Shown: in pieces, positions 1 through 11,558 of the stretch
How positions within the stretch are numbered: the first letter of the stretch is position 1
How the letters are laid out: every line of letters begins with the position of its first letter
Origin: Trichobilharzia regenti
Lineage: Eukaryota; Platyhelminthes; Trematoda; Strigeidida; Schistosomatidae
Direction of reading: 5' to 3'
DNA: 64,000 nucleotides
Assembly (NCBI GenBank): GCA_944472135.2
Contig: OX235265.1
Location: 48,085,459-48,149,458, forward strand
Notes under the pieces: model-generated
What the model saw: the letters and a program-made list of their open reading frames with translations, nothing else
The model's database searches: none
Told to the model about the DNA's origin: nothing
Translations under genes and position numbers: made by a program

Positions 1-824
1 TTCAATTCACGATATGGTACAAAAACTGTCGTTTGATGATATTGGTGTTTATCTGTCCTCATTTGGTGGACTCCACTGGTACCTAATAATTAGTGAGCCA
101 CCGATCAACTTTCAGGTGTTAGCTTTCAAGGGGTTCAATTGACTTTAAGGAAGACTTACACAAAACTGTCTTACTCAATGTTGATTTTCAAATATTCAGA
201 TTATTCTTTTTTATATACTGTTTTGTATACTGTAAGTGAACATTGAAAATTACAAACTGATGATAGTAAAAATGGCATCGTTACACCCACCCACCCACCT
301 ATCCACCTACACATTCAAACTCAGAAATGCGCACACACGTACACACACATATAGATAATGTGGGTTTGATTTTGGCAATCTCATCTAAAGTGAACAACAA
401 AACGCATAAAGAATTTCGTGCTTGTGTGAAATATACATTTTATAAACTGTTTAGCTGCCAGATGTCCATATTATATATATATTACATGTAAGAATAGCTC
501 TCAACAATATTAATGAAAAGTAGACAATAGACCATCATCAGACGGTATTCAAACACAAATCATAGAGGCTGATTTGATATATATATATAAGATTGTATAT
601 TCACAGCATATCAAACACTATTTATTTATCCGTTATTGTATATTGATTTCAGTTATTAACCGTGAAAAAGTGTTTCACTACGGTTGAGATGAAATATGTA
701 CAGCTATCAAGCATATTTATCTTAAGTGAATAGAGAAATGTAATCTTCTCCTCATAGATCAATAAAAGTGCGCACCTTGTTTCGCTGACCTATTCAAATT
801 AAAGTTTCATTCTTGTTTACAGCA
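1..824. other. Intergenic AT-rich DNA, no gene seen
   Basis: No element or reading frame is recognised. Around 286-355 there is a low-complexity C/A-rich stretch (CCCA-type repeats running into ACAC). The rest is AT-rich unique-looking sequence with short TA runs. Confidence 0.6.
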
Positions 825-1480
825 TTTATTATTAGTAGTATTACTGTCTTAGGTTCTGTGTAGAACACTCTTCTCTCTGCTATCCTCTTTGGCTGACTCA
901 ACAACCGTTCATAAGCTATCTTCTGCTCTTCTTACACTATCTCTTCCATATCACTCTTGAACGCTCAGCTAATCCTTCCACATTCGGATCCTTCTTTAAG
1001 CGTCTGATATGTGACATGTCACTCAACGGTCTCTTCATGGCGTAAATCCTCTGTGTCTCCACTCTCTTCAGCAAATTTATTTGGCGATAGTTTTTTTTTA
1101 TTAGTTCGTTGCCAGAGTTTCTGGTTACCTGATTATAATTTCTGGTAGGTCATTTGATTTTCAGTAACATGCGAAGACAGATGTTAGTGAAATTCTATTT
1201 GATTCATGCATCAAGTCTTCGAAGCACATAAAAGTATTTACTGACTTCACATAAGTGTTGAAAATCTTAATCTTGTTCCTGATGCTGAATGCAGCAGAAG
1301 TGTATATTGATTTTATAGGCGGTGAAGGCTTGTCTTGCATTTTGGAGACTAGCTGACTTTGACATCCTCAACTACTCCTGCTGTAGTTTGAACAATGCTA
1401 TTTAGATAGATGAAAGTGGTGCCTTCTTTTAGATTTCTCCCAATGATGGTGATTAATGCTTCATATTCTCAATAATCATC
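825..1480 (-). mobile_element. Decayed 3' end of RTE-type retrotransposon, family A
   Basis: Read on the minus strand, this ends near 825 in the family A tail: an imperfect 'gttctac..gaacctaag' motif followed by AAT-type repeats. Internal blocks at about 1000-1330 match the C-terminal coding region seen better at 39.5-40.5 kb. No frame is open over any length. It lies head-to-head with the plus fragment at 1555-1835. Clade assignment (RTE, SR2-like) rests on resemblance of the C-terminal region only. Confidence 0.55.
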
Positions 1481-1554
1481 ATAATCACTGTTATTTCTCA
1501 TGAATTGTGAAAGATATAGAAAATTATCAACTCTATCAATACTGCACATCATAG

Positions 1555-1835
1555 AAAGAAGTTAGGAGTAAGAAATTTCACTTCCCTATGAAAAGTATGT
1601 ACAAGGGAATGGAGATGGATTGGATATATGCTCCGGAGACCGTCAGATGAAATCACATGCCAGGCCGCTGAGTGAAACCCGGATGGGAAATGACGAGTTT
1701 GGAGTTGATCCGAGGGTGAGATGAAGGAGGTCGTATGAAAAAGAGGTAAAGATAATCGCAGAGAATAGGACAAAATGGAGGTGTGCTGTTGAAGCCTTGT
1801 GTTCCATTAGAAATCCAAAAGAATAATAATAATGT
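1555..1835 (+). mobile_element. Decayed 3' end of RTE-type retrotransposon, family A
   Basis: Plus-strand fragment encoding a degraded version of the 'WRWIGH.LR' block near the C-terminus of RTE-like proteins (about 1605-1650). It continues to the family A terminus 'gaagccttgtgttcca' and an (AAT)n tail ending at about 1835. Several stops and frameshifts break it. Confidence 0.6.
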
Positions 1836-2084
1836 GAGGAGCATTGTAGTGTTTATGTGATGGGTGGTGTGATGTGAGTAAGTATACAAAAATGTAAGGG
1901 CATTTGAAAATCATTTCAGTCTATTTTACAACTCATTAGAAGTGAACACTGTCCATTTGACATAATTTTCCATTCAGCCTACTCGTTGAAATCTGTATTA
2001 CTGAATGAAAGTATTTGTTTCCAGGTATTGATTACTAGGAATTCGAGTGATTCCAATTTAGTTAGTCAGCAGTTAGAGGATCAG

Positions 2085-2260
2085 TGAGTCGGCGGAAGTT
2101 GGAATTCACAGGCGATTAGATTTATTGACACTAGATGAATTTATGGCATGCTCGCCTCGTTATCTGAGGGTCCTTGGCTCAATTTCCAGTAAGTTCATGG
2201 GAGCATACTGATGAAGACTCCCAAGCCAGAGAGAAATAACTGTCCAGTGTGCGTTTAGTC
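2085..2260 (+). mobile_element. Diverged tRNA-derived SINE (S1)
   Basis: Weak match to the S1 family: a 'gaagttggaattca' block, a tRNA-like middle with degraded B box, then 'gcatactgatgaagactccca' and 'actgtccagtgtg'. Old copy with poor conservation. Confidence 0.45.
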
Positions 2261-2994
2261 AACAACTTTAGCTAACTTCAGTCAGCGTATAGTATTGCGT
2301 AAGCATTTGTTAAAGTCCTAGTCAGCTATTCAATATCACTTAGGAATTTGTTTCTACGATCTGAAATTCTTATCAGTCGCAAAAACTGTAAATGTACGAA
2401 GGGCTAAAACTACTCACAGTTTGATATAAATAGAGTGAGTGTCACATGGTTTTTATCGCCGGTCACCTTGAAACTTATTACACGGTTAAGAAAGGAAGAG
2501 ACAAGTAAGCGATAAGCTAAATTGAGATAAGAAAGCCTTGACTTCTCTCCAAATTACTCAGTGATACTCTACTCATTTTATTTTTTTTATTAATTAACAT
2601 ATTCTCATTATGAAAACCATTGAAAATGTATTTTCGATAAACCCTCATCAGGCTTTACAATTAATTACATAATAAAATGAAAGTTATAGATATATGAAAA
2701 ATTGTGGATTAGTAGGATCAAATAGCATCAAAGTTCAGGGATGTGAGTTAAGGAGTGATGATAATAGAGGTAATAATAATAAGGATAAATTCATTCAAGT
2801 GTTTATATGAACTAGGCAGTTGTGAATATGTCAGTAGAATGAGTATATAAGATGACGTTGATAGGGAGATAACTTCTATTGTATAGAGATTAGATAATAT
2901 AATAATAATAAGTTGTGAAACTAATATTGGAATATGCAACTATGACATAACATGATATTGATAATAAGGTCAGCAGCACAAATCCTAACCACTT

Positions 2995-3345
2995 CAGTGT
3001 GCATTTATAAATTTACCTGTCATTCTGCAGACAATAACACAGGTAGAATGATTCGACTAGCCTACTGACGCTTTCTGGAGCATTGTTCAATGTGGCTGGG
3101 TAAAGAAGTTGTAAAATCAATCAGGAGTTCCGTACTGGCACACATTATAGATACAGAGCACGAGATTGATCAAAATTCTTGCTTTTCACGCTTATACAAA
3201 GTGCCACCTCAATCGCCCAGGTTTGTATGCCTTTAGTAGCTGAGCGTAGCTGAGGTAGTTGCCATAAAAAATTTCCAACCCACTCTCTCTCTCCTTCTGT
3301 GTGTTCAGAATAAATTTGCCTTTTCCCTCACTTTCTCATGATCTT
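2995..3345 (+). pseudogene. PLE GIY-YIG endonuclease C-terminal remnant
   Basis: Translating with frame changes gives, in order: a degraded 'YIGR'-like block, 'SVLAHIIDTEHEIDQN' (compare 'ILSHLVDTEHKTDVNE' at 21.5 kb), 'LYKVP' (compare 'IYRIP'), and a terminal block resembling 'AEAVAIKNFQPTLCVQNK' (compare 'AEAVGIHVEKRNLCIQKR'). PLEs encode an RT fused to a GIY-YIG endonuclease that nicks target DNA during retrotransposition. Only the endonuclease end remains, with stops, so it is not functional. Confidence 0.6.
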
Positions 3346-3584
3346 CATTCTCAACCTAGAATCATTTTCTGTCCCAGTGACACCAGATAACTGTAAATAT
3401 TATCTTTTATTTCTACTGTTAACTTTATTATCAATACCATGTTATGCTACAGTTGCATATTTCAATCTTAGTTCCACAATTCATTATTATTATAATATTA
3501 TCTAATCTCTATACGACAGTAGTTATCTCCCTATCTACGCCTTATAATAAACACGATCTGCTCATACATTCACGATTGCCTAGC

Positions 3585-4245
3585 GGCCTCCTTTACCGAC
3601 CAACCTGGGAAGCATCGTTTCAACTACAGACTGACGAAACTGACGAGGACATCAGAGCAAGGATCAGGAAAGCAAGGCAAGCAAGCTTTCATTACTTTCA
3701 AATCTGTGTGGAGGTCAGCAGCACGCAGCATGAAAATGAAGATAAGATCTGAATTTTCATCTCCAATGTGAAGTCAGTGCTACTTGCTATACGGATCAGA
3801 GACTTTGCTCATCATGAAGAGCACTACGAACAAACTGCAGACATCCATCAACAGCTGTCCTCGCTCAATACCACTCAAGATCAGATGGCCGGCCAGAAAA
3901 GATCAGTGACACGGATCTCTGGCGATGAGCGAACCAACCCGGCAGGAACGGATTGTGCAACAAATATGCAAAAAATAAATGGAGGTGGATTGACAACACT
4001 CTGAGAAAAAAAACCATCAAGTGAGTGACATCACTCGCCAGGCCATCACTCGAGTGGAACCCTACCGAATGGGAGGCGGTGAGTTGGTCGCCAGTGCGAG
4101 GGTGACATAGAGGAAGTCAGTGTGCAGAGTAGATGAAAGCATATGGTCAGACATGGAGCGAGGTGAAAACATTGGCGGAGAACGAAACGCATTGCAAACG
4201 TGCGGCTGAATCCCTATGTTCCTCTAGGAACTAAAGGAAAAAAAT
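3585..4245 (+). mobile_element. RTE-type retrotransposon fragment, family A, inserted in a PLE
   Basis: Two adjoining open stretches (3444-3752 and 3768-4004) cover the post-RT C-terminal region: 'DEDIRARIRKARQASF', then 'NVKSVLLA', then a degraded 'LQT..INSCLR' region, a 'GGLTTL' remnant of the WRWIGHTLR block, and the family A end 'gaatccctatgttcctcta'. Stops and small indels throughout. Its left edge abuts '..gattgcctag' of the PLE 3' region and its right edge abuts 'ataataatcaatac'. No clean target duplication was seen. Confidence 0.65.
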
Positions 4246-4569
4246 ATTATATAATAATCAATACTTGAATTAATTTATCCTTGTTATTATTATTATCACC
4301 TCTATTATCACTATTCACTAACTCACATCCCTGAACTTTGACTTGTTTTTATTTGTTTTTTTATGTAATTGCAAAGCTTGATTAGAATCTCGTAGATATT
4401 TTATATATTCATTTCTTTTGAATTCAAATTCGTTGAATGATTGTCTAATAAACAATAAAACTCTGAATAACTACAGTGTCTCAGTTTGGAACAAGTTATA
4501 AATGCCTAAAATTTATTTCTACAGCAAATATACAGCTGTATTCGTTTTCATGGGCTTGGCACTGCGTCA

Positions 4570-4770
4570 CACAGTTATCGTTTTCCATTGGATAACGCCG
4601 TGATGCTGAAAATTAGGTTTGATGAGTTGTAGTCTATCAGTGGGAATAATATCACTAACTCCGTGTGCAGATAGATCAAGCTGATAAGTCCCGAATAAGG
4701 CGAAACGCACATCGTGAACCTCAGTGCTACCAAAAATCCAACAAATCAAATAAAACCGTATGTATTAGAT
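4570..4770 (+). mobile_element. Sm-alpha-like SINE with hammerhead
   Basis: Degraded Sm-alpha-like unit: an upstream tRNA-like part (about 4590-4660) followed by a hammerhead module and the typical 'cagtgctacca' downstream segment. Sm-alpha repeats are known dispersed schistosome SINE-like elements whose RNA contains a self-cleaving hammerhead. Confidence 0.55.
4675..4732 (+). ncRNA. Hammerhead ribozyme relic in Sm-alpha
   Basis: Core CTGATAA at 4681-4687 (expected CTGANGA, so G8 is A), a stem II-like GTCCCGAATAAGGC, then CGAAAC and 'GCACATC' before the cleavage position. Stem I pairing is poor here. Likely inactive. Confidence 0.5.
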
Positions 4771-4789
4771 GACAGCCAGAGTAAATATT

Positions 4790-6320
4790 TCATTCCGATT
4801 GATGAAGTTACGCTTAGACCTCTGATTCAGCAGCTAGAAGTTGGGTTTTCGGAGAAACTAATTTAATATGCAATAACTTAACGTTATGTGTGAAATGCGG
4901 CCTACTGAATGTTTTGAGATCATTCATGTTTGGTCTTTACCATTAGAAATAACGTTTTCTTTTACTGTTTGTGAGCTGCCTGCCCTTTATTTATAACCGA
5001 ACTAATGGAAATCACTGGTATTATTATTAAGACACAAACATAGTATAATGTAGGCGTCAAGATCTGCGCCACAAAAAACTCATAGTCTGTGCGTCAGCTG
5101 AGAAACTACCTGGGTGCCAAGACTGAAAAAGGTAGTCGTCTTGAGAGATCATCTCACATCTGCGCTTTCAGTGTGTAGTCTGATCCATAAGGCGATAGGG
5201 TGGCGACAGAAGCTGCGTTCTCACGGTTTACGGTGATGATTCGCTTGGATTATGAAGCTTATGCTTACCAAAGGTTTTGAGTCAGAATTTTTCAGCCTCC
5301 CTGAAGAGACTTGAGTATCCTCTAGCCTGACTGTAAGCACAAAACCGTCAGATTTGCTCTTTCATTTTTGTGATGAACACTCCCACCGAGTGAAGGCACT
5401 GAATAGGACTTATTTGACTTAGGCTATGAACGCGTAACTACACTAAATCACTTTGAGACGAAGACTGAATTTCATTCACCCACTGCCGCATCAGGTCGTT
5501 TATGAGGATTATCTTCCTTAGAAACCATACTGATATATGTGCAAACTATTCCTAAAGGTAATTAGATTATTTTTCAATCAAAATATTAAGTTTTCTAAAT
5601 TATGTAAACTTATGTAAGTATTAAAATCATTTTAGTATCCTTGATGTGGGTCAAAATGTTTCATTATTCTAGACAATAATTTTAGACTACTAACAAGTTC
5701 ATCAGTCAGTCAGTCAGCCTGCACAATGACTCACCGCACACATATTCTTGGCATAAGTTTGTGTTACACAACACTACACATCTAGTAGATTAACACTTTG
5801 TATAACACTTTCATTAAAAGAAGAAAGTGCTGTATTGTGTATGTATATCTGTATGTGTGTATGTATAGAGGAAATTTGGTAACAAACTACCACCCAGTCA
5901 AATAAAATGGAAACCTGCTAAGTGATACTGTCTGATTTACAAGACAAGATGACTGAATACAACGAAATCTGTTTTCCTCGCCTCATTTAACTCTATCTGG
6001 AAAAAGAAACCCTATATAGTATTCCTAAATTAAAAAGATGTCTAGATACCTCTTCTTTTAGATAACCATATTGTTTAAGGAGAGTTCAATGCAGTATATC
6101 TTCGAAAGTGATCAAAATGAATTTTTTATGATATGTTTAGCTTATTTCCTGCTTATTATCGCCTTAATCTTTCATTTAAAAAATTCAAATACTGTATACA
6201 TTGTCTTAAAGGTGAAAGTAGAAGCCGCTAATTCTGCACAAGTTGCAGGACATAATACCTTAGCAATTATTGTCTTTCATAATGTCTATTCAAAAGTATT
6301 ACTGTGTCTGTGGAAAACTT
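4790..6320. other. No recognisable gene or element
   Basis: Mostly unique-looking AT-rich sequence. A short (AGTC)n run sits at about 5703-5718. An open stretch at 6071-6400 (109 codons, hydrophobic start) runs into the SINE that follows and has no support as a gene. Confidence 0.5.
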
Positions 6321-6640
6321 CACCCATTAGGGTGCAGCAGGTCGGGTGTGAGTACAAATACTCGCCGAAGACATTGGCTAGGGGTCGCGCTATGTCGTGA
6401 ATTGGCAGAAGTTAGAATTCATGGACTGGCTATTGGATCGGGTACCAGTGGCTCAATGGTATAAAAGCTCGCGTTGTAACCAGAAGGTCCTGGGTTCGAA
6501 CCCCGATGGGTGCGTACTAGGACGAAACAGCTTTCCAGTACTCCTAGGTGGTTTTCTGATGGTTCTCTAACTAATGCCAGGTCATGATGAAATCTTGTAA
6601 CCAATCAATCAAATCTCTACAAACCAACGCTTGAATTAAT
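6320..6640 (+). mobile_element. tRNA-derived SINE, family S1
   Basis: Good S1 copy. Order: 5' leader ('gaattggcagaagttagaattcatg'-type block), tRNA-like region with A box-like 'agtggctcaatgg' and B box 'ggttcgaacccc' (about 6449-6510), then the hammerhead-like 'ggacgaaacagc' and '3' tail 'ggttctctaactaatg..gatgaaatcttgtaacc..aaatctctacaaacc'. Pol III-type internal promoter boxes support a tRNA origin. Confidence 0.8.
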
Positions 6641-7880
6641 GAAGAATTAGGGCTACAGAGAAATTAGGGTATAATATAGACATGGACTCAAGTAAAATTG
6701 AAACTGAGACACCTCAACTTCACATTTGCAGAGAAATATGACAAAACTGAGGAAGAATTCAAATAAGAATCATCAATTAGCATTGTTGAGTGAAGAAACA
6801 ACCAACCTGCTTATCTTGATGATCAGGAAATACTGTCCTGGATTCTAACATCTAAATGCCTTTCTTGGAGATATCAAACAGTGTGAAACGATCTAGTGAA
6901 TAATTGTAAGGATACGATACTTTGACTATACAAGGCACGTGGTACAGGTCTGATGAACACCAGTATGTATACTAAGTTATGCCAGATCTAGACGACTAAT
7001 TATGATTCAGGTTTAGTAGTTCTAATAATGATGCAATAGGGGCCATAGAAGGAAAGCCGATAAAGAAGCTATGTGAAACAATATGAGAGACAATTCAGAT
7101 GATAGTGAACCGACATCATGAGATTCCGGTCTACAGTGTATCTGTAATCTGTTATGAAAAAAAATTTAACTATTCAAACGGGACTTACTTTATCCACAAA
7201 AAACCCATTGTTCTTATGTGATGACACCGTTTACATTCACCAGCTATAAATGAGAACTAACGCTTTCTGGATCACAAAATTCTACAAACTACAGAAAATC
7301 ATTTCTGAGCCAGAGCCACGAATAACGTTTCTGACTTCAGAGCCCAGTGATCTGGGTCCGACTCAGAAGGGATTTGGGTTCTTTTGGAGACTGAAGATAC
7401 TCTGTGCTGATGTAATTCAACAAGTCTGAAACTTAGGTTCAAGGCCTCCAGCTAATCTTCCCTAATCCTCTCGATAGTGTTTACTACGGATAGTAATCAG
7501 TATGTACACAAAGTCAAATCTGATCTAGATGTTTTGTTTTAACTAAGGCCACAGCTGATACAATGTGCAGTAATAAATAACTCAGCCTACAATGATTTAA
7601 GACCACATGGTTCCTGCGTACATAAAATCTGTGGTCCACTGAAGACAAGTGAATCTACTGTTCTAACAAGGTCAATATTATCAGTAGTTAACTCAACACT
7701 TCATGCTTATCTACCTACGGTCAGTATAATAAGTGATGTTAAAGGCGATTTGCGTTAAAATCAGAGTAAGAATAAACTTCATCTTACTTGTATGGTTAAA
7801 AGATGAGAACTAATTAATTCAAAAGTGATAATGAATCAAATCTGCAAAAAGACTGAATAACACAGTATAGCATAATTCAT
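6640..7880. other. No recognisable gene or element
   Basis: No open frame of note, no tRNA-like box and no LINE motif seen. The GC-richer stretch around 7300-7400 resembles nothing else recognised in the window. Confidence 0.45.
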
Positions 7881-8105
7881 GTTGGTAGTTTAGGGGTAGA
7901 ATACTCATCAACGATACACGTGTTCCTGAGTTTGACACCCAGCCGATTCAGCCCTAAACTAGGCTTAGCTAGTGGTAAGTTTGGTAAAGAGGGAAGGTTA
8001 TGTGAGAGGCTAACAGCCTCACTTCTAAAAGTACGCCATCACTAATGAGGCTTCAGAGTTCAATCTTAAATCCCTATTTTCCACTTGGAACGCGAAGGAA
8101 AGAAA
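7880..8105 (+). mobile_element. tRNA-derived SINE, family S2
   Basis: tRNA-like head with A box-like 'gttggtagtttaggggtag' and degraded B box 'gagtttgacacccag', then the S2 body 'ggtaaagagggaaggtt..gaggctaacagcc', ending 'ccctattttccacttggaacgcgaaggaa' plus an A-rich tail. Confidence 0.7.
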
Positions 8106-8279
8106 AAGTCAGGCACTCTGAAGGAATGCGTCACTAATTAATTCTTTTTATGGGAAATGTTTTGCCATGTTGGGTTACAACTAACTATTGGAAGATTAGC
8201 TGTGCATTTAGTTACAAAAATGGCAACAGATCAAATAAATATACTAGGAAAACAGTATTTTTCGTTTCGCGTTGCACCA

Positions 8280-8565
8280 CTAATTGATATCAGTTAGAGA
8301 ACCATTGAAAACCAGCACTGGACTACTGGAAAGGTGTTGAGTCCTAGTATGTGACTCATTGGCAGCATGTATCCACTGGGTTTCGAACCCAGGACTTTCC
8401 GGTTACAAGGTAAGCTTGTATACAATTCAGCCACTGGGACCCCATTCACTGGCCAGCCCATGAATTCTAAATTATACCAATTGGTGATTTTAGTGAGACC
8501 ATCAATCAGTGTCATCGGCCGGAACTCTATCCTAACTCAAAACAAATAGAATCCCTACAAACTAA
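8280..8565 (-). mobile_element. tRNA-derived SINE, family S1 (minus)
   Basis: Minus-strand S1 with tRNA-like region at about 8360-8440 ('gggtttcgaacccagga' on the plus strand). It is followed at 8535-8575 by a plus-oriented S1 3' tail. Together with 8580-8975 it forms a head-to-head pair. Confidence 0.75.
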
Positions 8566-8579
8566 TTCTTGAAAATTAA

Positions 8580-8975
8580 TCTGATGCTAGATACTGACTG
8601 GCTACAGGACGAAGTCGTCTGGAGTTCCATTGAGAAGTCTTAACGAATGGGGTCCATCCAGTCGGGAGTGAGGTCGGAGTTCCCACCGAGGACATTGGTT
8701 GGTGGTCGTACTAAAATCACCAATTGGTAGAATATAGAATTCATGGACTGGCCAATGAATCGGGTCCCAGTGGCTGAGCGGTATGGGAGCTTGCCTTGTA
8801 ACCGAAGAGTCCTGGGTCCGAAACCCAGTGGGCGCATACTGTCAATGAGTCCCAAACTAGGCTGACGAAACAGATGTCCAGTAGTCCAGTGCTGGTTTTC
8901 AAAGGTTCTCTAACTGATATTAGTCAGTGGTGTAACCTGAAACAAATATAATCCCTACAAAGTAATTCTTAAGAA
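8580..8975 (+). mobile_element. tRNA-derived SINE, family S1 (near full length)
   Basis: One of the longest S1 copies: a 5' leader from 'ttaatctgatgctaga', then the 'cattggttggtggtcgtac' block, a tRNA-like part at about 8770-8835 (B box degraded to 'gggtccgaaaccc'), the 'gactgacgaaaca' hammerhead-like block, and the 3' tail to 'aatccctacaaagtaattc'. Its orientation relative to 8280-8565 is head-to-head. Confidence 0.75.
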
Positions 8976-9640
8976 TTAATATATGTGTAAAGCTAAGGCA
9001 CTGTGATATTATGTTATCACATATTAATTTTTTTATTATCATTATTATTTATCCGGTAAATAATACCGTATCACTGTGTGATATATCTAATAAATCTAAG
9101 AAAACAGCTTGGAACTATAAAATACCATATGTAATGTATGACTTTCATATTGAAATAGTAATAACATAAGTTGATCTTATAGTAAAGGTTTGAGTAGTAT
9201 TGTTTATGCACATCAAAAGTAGAGATCGAATGTCAATTCAAGAAAATCTCTTTCACATCTACAAAATATATGAAATCCTATCCCAGTTTGAAAATGATCA
9301 ACTCAATGATAAAAAATATCTAGTTCACATGCTAAACGAAGTCAAACGAAAAAACATTTGTCAAAGATCGGATAAACCGAATTCATTTCAAAGTATACTT
9401 TGTCAGTATCATATATTGAGTAAAAACCTGTTGGAAACGACGGAGTAGTGAGCAGCTTTGATGTTCTTTGTTGCGCCTTTTCATGGCATATTGAACTTGG
9501 CACCAACGGGTTACAAGAAAATCAAGTTATAAATTCTGCCCATTCATAAAAAGAGGCATGTATTAGTCTTTAAACTCAATAGGGAAGATATCACAACCGG
9601 GACTTCAAAAAATAGTTCATAGAGTCCTAAATGAGCAGGA
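8975..9640. other. No recognisable gene; one unsupported ORF
   Basis: An 82-codon frame (9200-9448, +) starts MFMHIKSRDRM and is rich in K, N, L and Q. Its predicted character is hydrophilic. It has no recognised family, splice sites or neighbours, so it is probably chance in AT-rich DNA. Confidence 0.35.
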
Positions 9641-9860
9641 AAAGCAAACGCATAGTCCGGGTTTCGACTCTCTTCCTGCCGACTGACTCCTAAACCTTGC
9701 GTAGTTTATTTACTTGATGGCAGGAAAAGATAGATGCATGACTAGCCCCCTCCCCCCTTATCGCGTAAAAAAACAACACCGATGATACTGGAACTTCAAA
9801 GCTTGAAGTCGCATGTTCCACTTAGAACGCAAAGGAGCGGAAAAAACGAAGGAATTTACA
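9640..9860 (+). mobile_element. Decayed tRNA-derived SINE, family S2
   Basis: B box-like 'ccgggtttcgactc', then 'gccgactgactcct', 'gactagccccctcccccctta' and the S2 end 'catgttccacttagaacgcaaagga'. Moderately diverged. Confidence 0.6.
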
Positions 9861-9939
9861 GGGGAATTTCTCATCTTGACATAAATTATTGGCTAGAAAC
9901 ATGTACCAAACAGACTTATTTTTAAAGTCTGGAACGTCT

Positions 9940-10845
9940 TTCTATCTTCAGCATAGAACTTTGCACCGATGTGTAGCAGTCCAATTCACCACACTCCATG
10001 TACCAAACAAAGCAAGAGAAGAAAGTAAAAGAAATGCATAATAGAGACAGTAAATAGGGATATGAGACAAAAAGGATAGTAATTAAGAAGATTAGTATAC
10101 TTTCGTTGGGTATTATAAGTCACAGGGAGTGAACGCATCTGCGGCAGCCATTGACAACGATTACTTTGAGCCATATCACCGATTTTCTCCAGTCATTGGT
10201 TTTTCACCACCCCGAGGACCCCAATGAGGAAGCCAGTCTACACCTTCCTACATGGCTTAAACTAGCTGTTGTGTTATGTTTTAGTTTGGCCGCCGCTAGC
10301 TCTTTTCCAGCCTGACCCTATGTCAGCTAACATTGCCCACCGTGAAAGGCGATGACTGGGCATATAAGACACGTCTTCTAACCATCTCATTCGGTGTAGC
10401 TACACAGCCTTGTTGATTGATTTTCCCCTCTTACCTAGCACTTAACGCCTAACCTCAGTATTGCTTACCCTACTATACCACTTCACACAGGAGATAAAAC
10501 GCAGGCACCTATGATCATAGACAGCTAGTTTTTTTCTTGTCTTCCGCTCTTAATAGGCAGGTCTCACATCCATAAAGGAGGACGGAGCGGACTAATGAGC
10601 AGTACACACGCCCTTTAGTCGATAGCCGGATATCAGGTATACGCCAGAGATGGCGTAAACTGGCATATGCAAAATTAGCCCTCTGTATCCATGCTGAGAT
10701 TTCGTCAGAGATCAACCCGCTGGAGTTGGTTGATGCAACTTCCCAAATAAGTGAAGTGGTCAACATGCTCTACCACTTCACTCCGTATTTCTCAGCTAGG
10801 AGCCAGTGTAGTCCAGTCCTGTAACATCATCTTACATTTGATCTG
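9940..10845 (-). mobile_element. LINE 3' end, family B (minus)
   Basis: Reads on the minus strand from the post-RT region (10840 downward) through the terminal region. An open frame at 10515-10766 encodes 'SGLISDEISAWIQRA' and 'LLYGCETCLLRAEDKK', matching the family B copies at 12.0-12.2 and 25.5-25.7 kb. The rest is frameshifted. The 3' end near 9950 carries the 'catagaactttgcac' motif that ends all family B copies, but lacks the usual (CAGA)n tail. Confidence 0.75.
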
Positions 10846-11004
10846 AAACGTGATTTAAGCAACAGACAAATTTTAAATCAACGCTATTATCTATGACTAT
10901 TAAGAATATAGAAAGTCTATCATACTTTTTAGTGTTTGAACAGATAATCCCTATTTCTAAATAATGGTTTTCAAGAGTTAGTTTATAAGGATTTAAGTTT
11001 CATC

Positions 11005-11270
11005 ATAGACTAATATCAGTTAGAGACCTGTTGAAAACCAGGGAGTTTGTGAGCCCTCAGCAGAGCGCAGCAATGCCTCCACCACCAGTGATCGAACCTA
11101 GAATCTTCAGGCTATGACCCTAAGCCCGTGGATCATTCACCTATTCAGGCCAGAATAAAATAGCCAAGAGTACTTACTAGTGAAGGGTCTCAAACTAAAA
11201 CACAATGAGTATTCAATACTCTTTTTTCACTGGGTCTCTAACTGACATTAATCCATGATCAAACTTGTCA
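11005..11270. mobile_element. Head-to-head S1 SINE pair, decayed
   Basis: 11005-11150 is a minus S1 ('atatcagttagagacctgttgaaaacc', degraded B box 'tgatcgaacctagaatc'). 11170-11270 is a plus S1 3' part ('gaagggtctcaaact' to 'gggtctctaactgacatta'). Confidence 0.6.
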
Positions 11271-11558
11271 AAAATAATCATCAAAATATACAATCTACGG
11301 CTGATTTTCGCCTATCGACTACAGACATCTTCTAGAAATAATATTTGTCTCAGACCATGTTTTTGATTTTTTATTTTAATTTTTTATTTTTGATTACAGC
11401 TGGATTCCACACTATATTTTTGGTACAAGTATGGAATTTTCAGCCTGTCATATCGGTAGCACAAATTTTGCAGACTGACCATAGATATCAGGTGTGCATC
11501 GGCAGGGATTCGAACCTCGGACCATGTTCATGGTCGGCGAGAGTCCTAACCAAGTTCT

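Larger units (their letters stand above)
2595..4440 (+). mobile_element. Penelope-like element with inverted 5' arm, split by an RTE insertion
   Basis: A PLE remnant. 2600-2978 is an inverted copy of the element's own 3' region. 2995-3345 is a degraded endonuclease region in the plus orientation. 3425-3584 and 4250-4345 are the plus-strand 3' region, interrupted by an RTE fragment (3585-4245). Arms match through 'ttattatcaata..catgttatg' at the inner end and 'ctcacatccctgaactttg' at the outer end. This is the same layout as the PLE copies at 20.3 and 31.2 kb. The inverted arm gives the uninterrupted version of the insertion site. Confidence 0.65.

Noticed and set aside
6419..6604. 61-codon minus frame and similar frames at 8367, 32449, 35080, 42228, 48490
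   Set aside because: These are translations of S1 SINEs, recognisable by repeated phrases such as 'LVREPLEN' and 'SNPG'.
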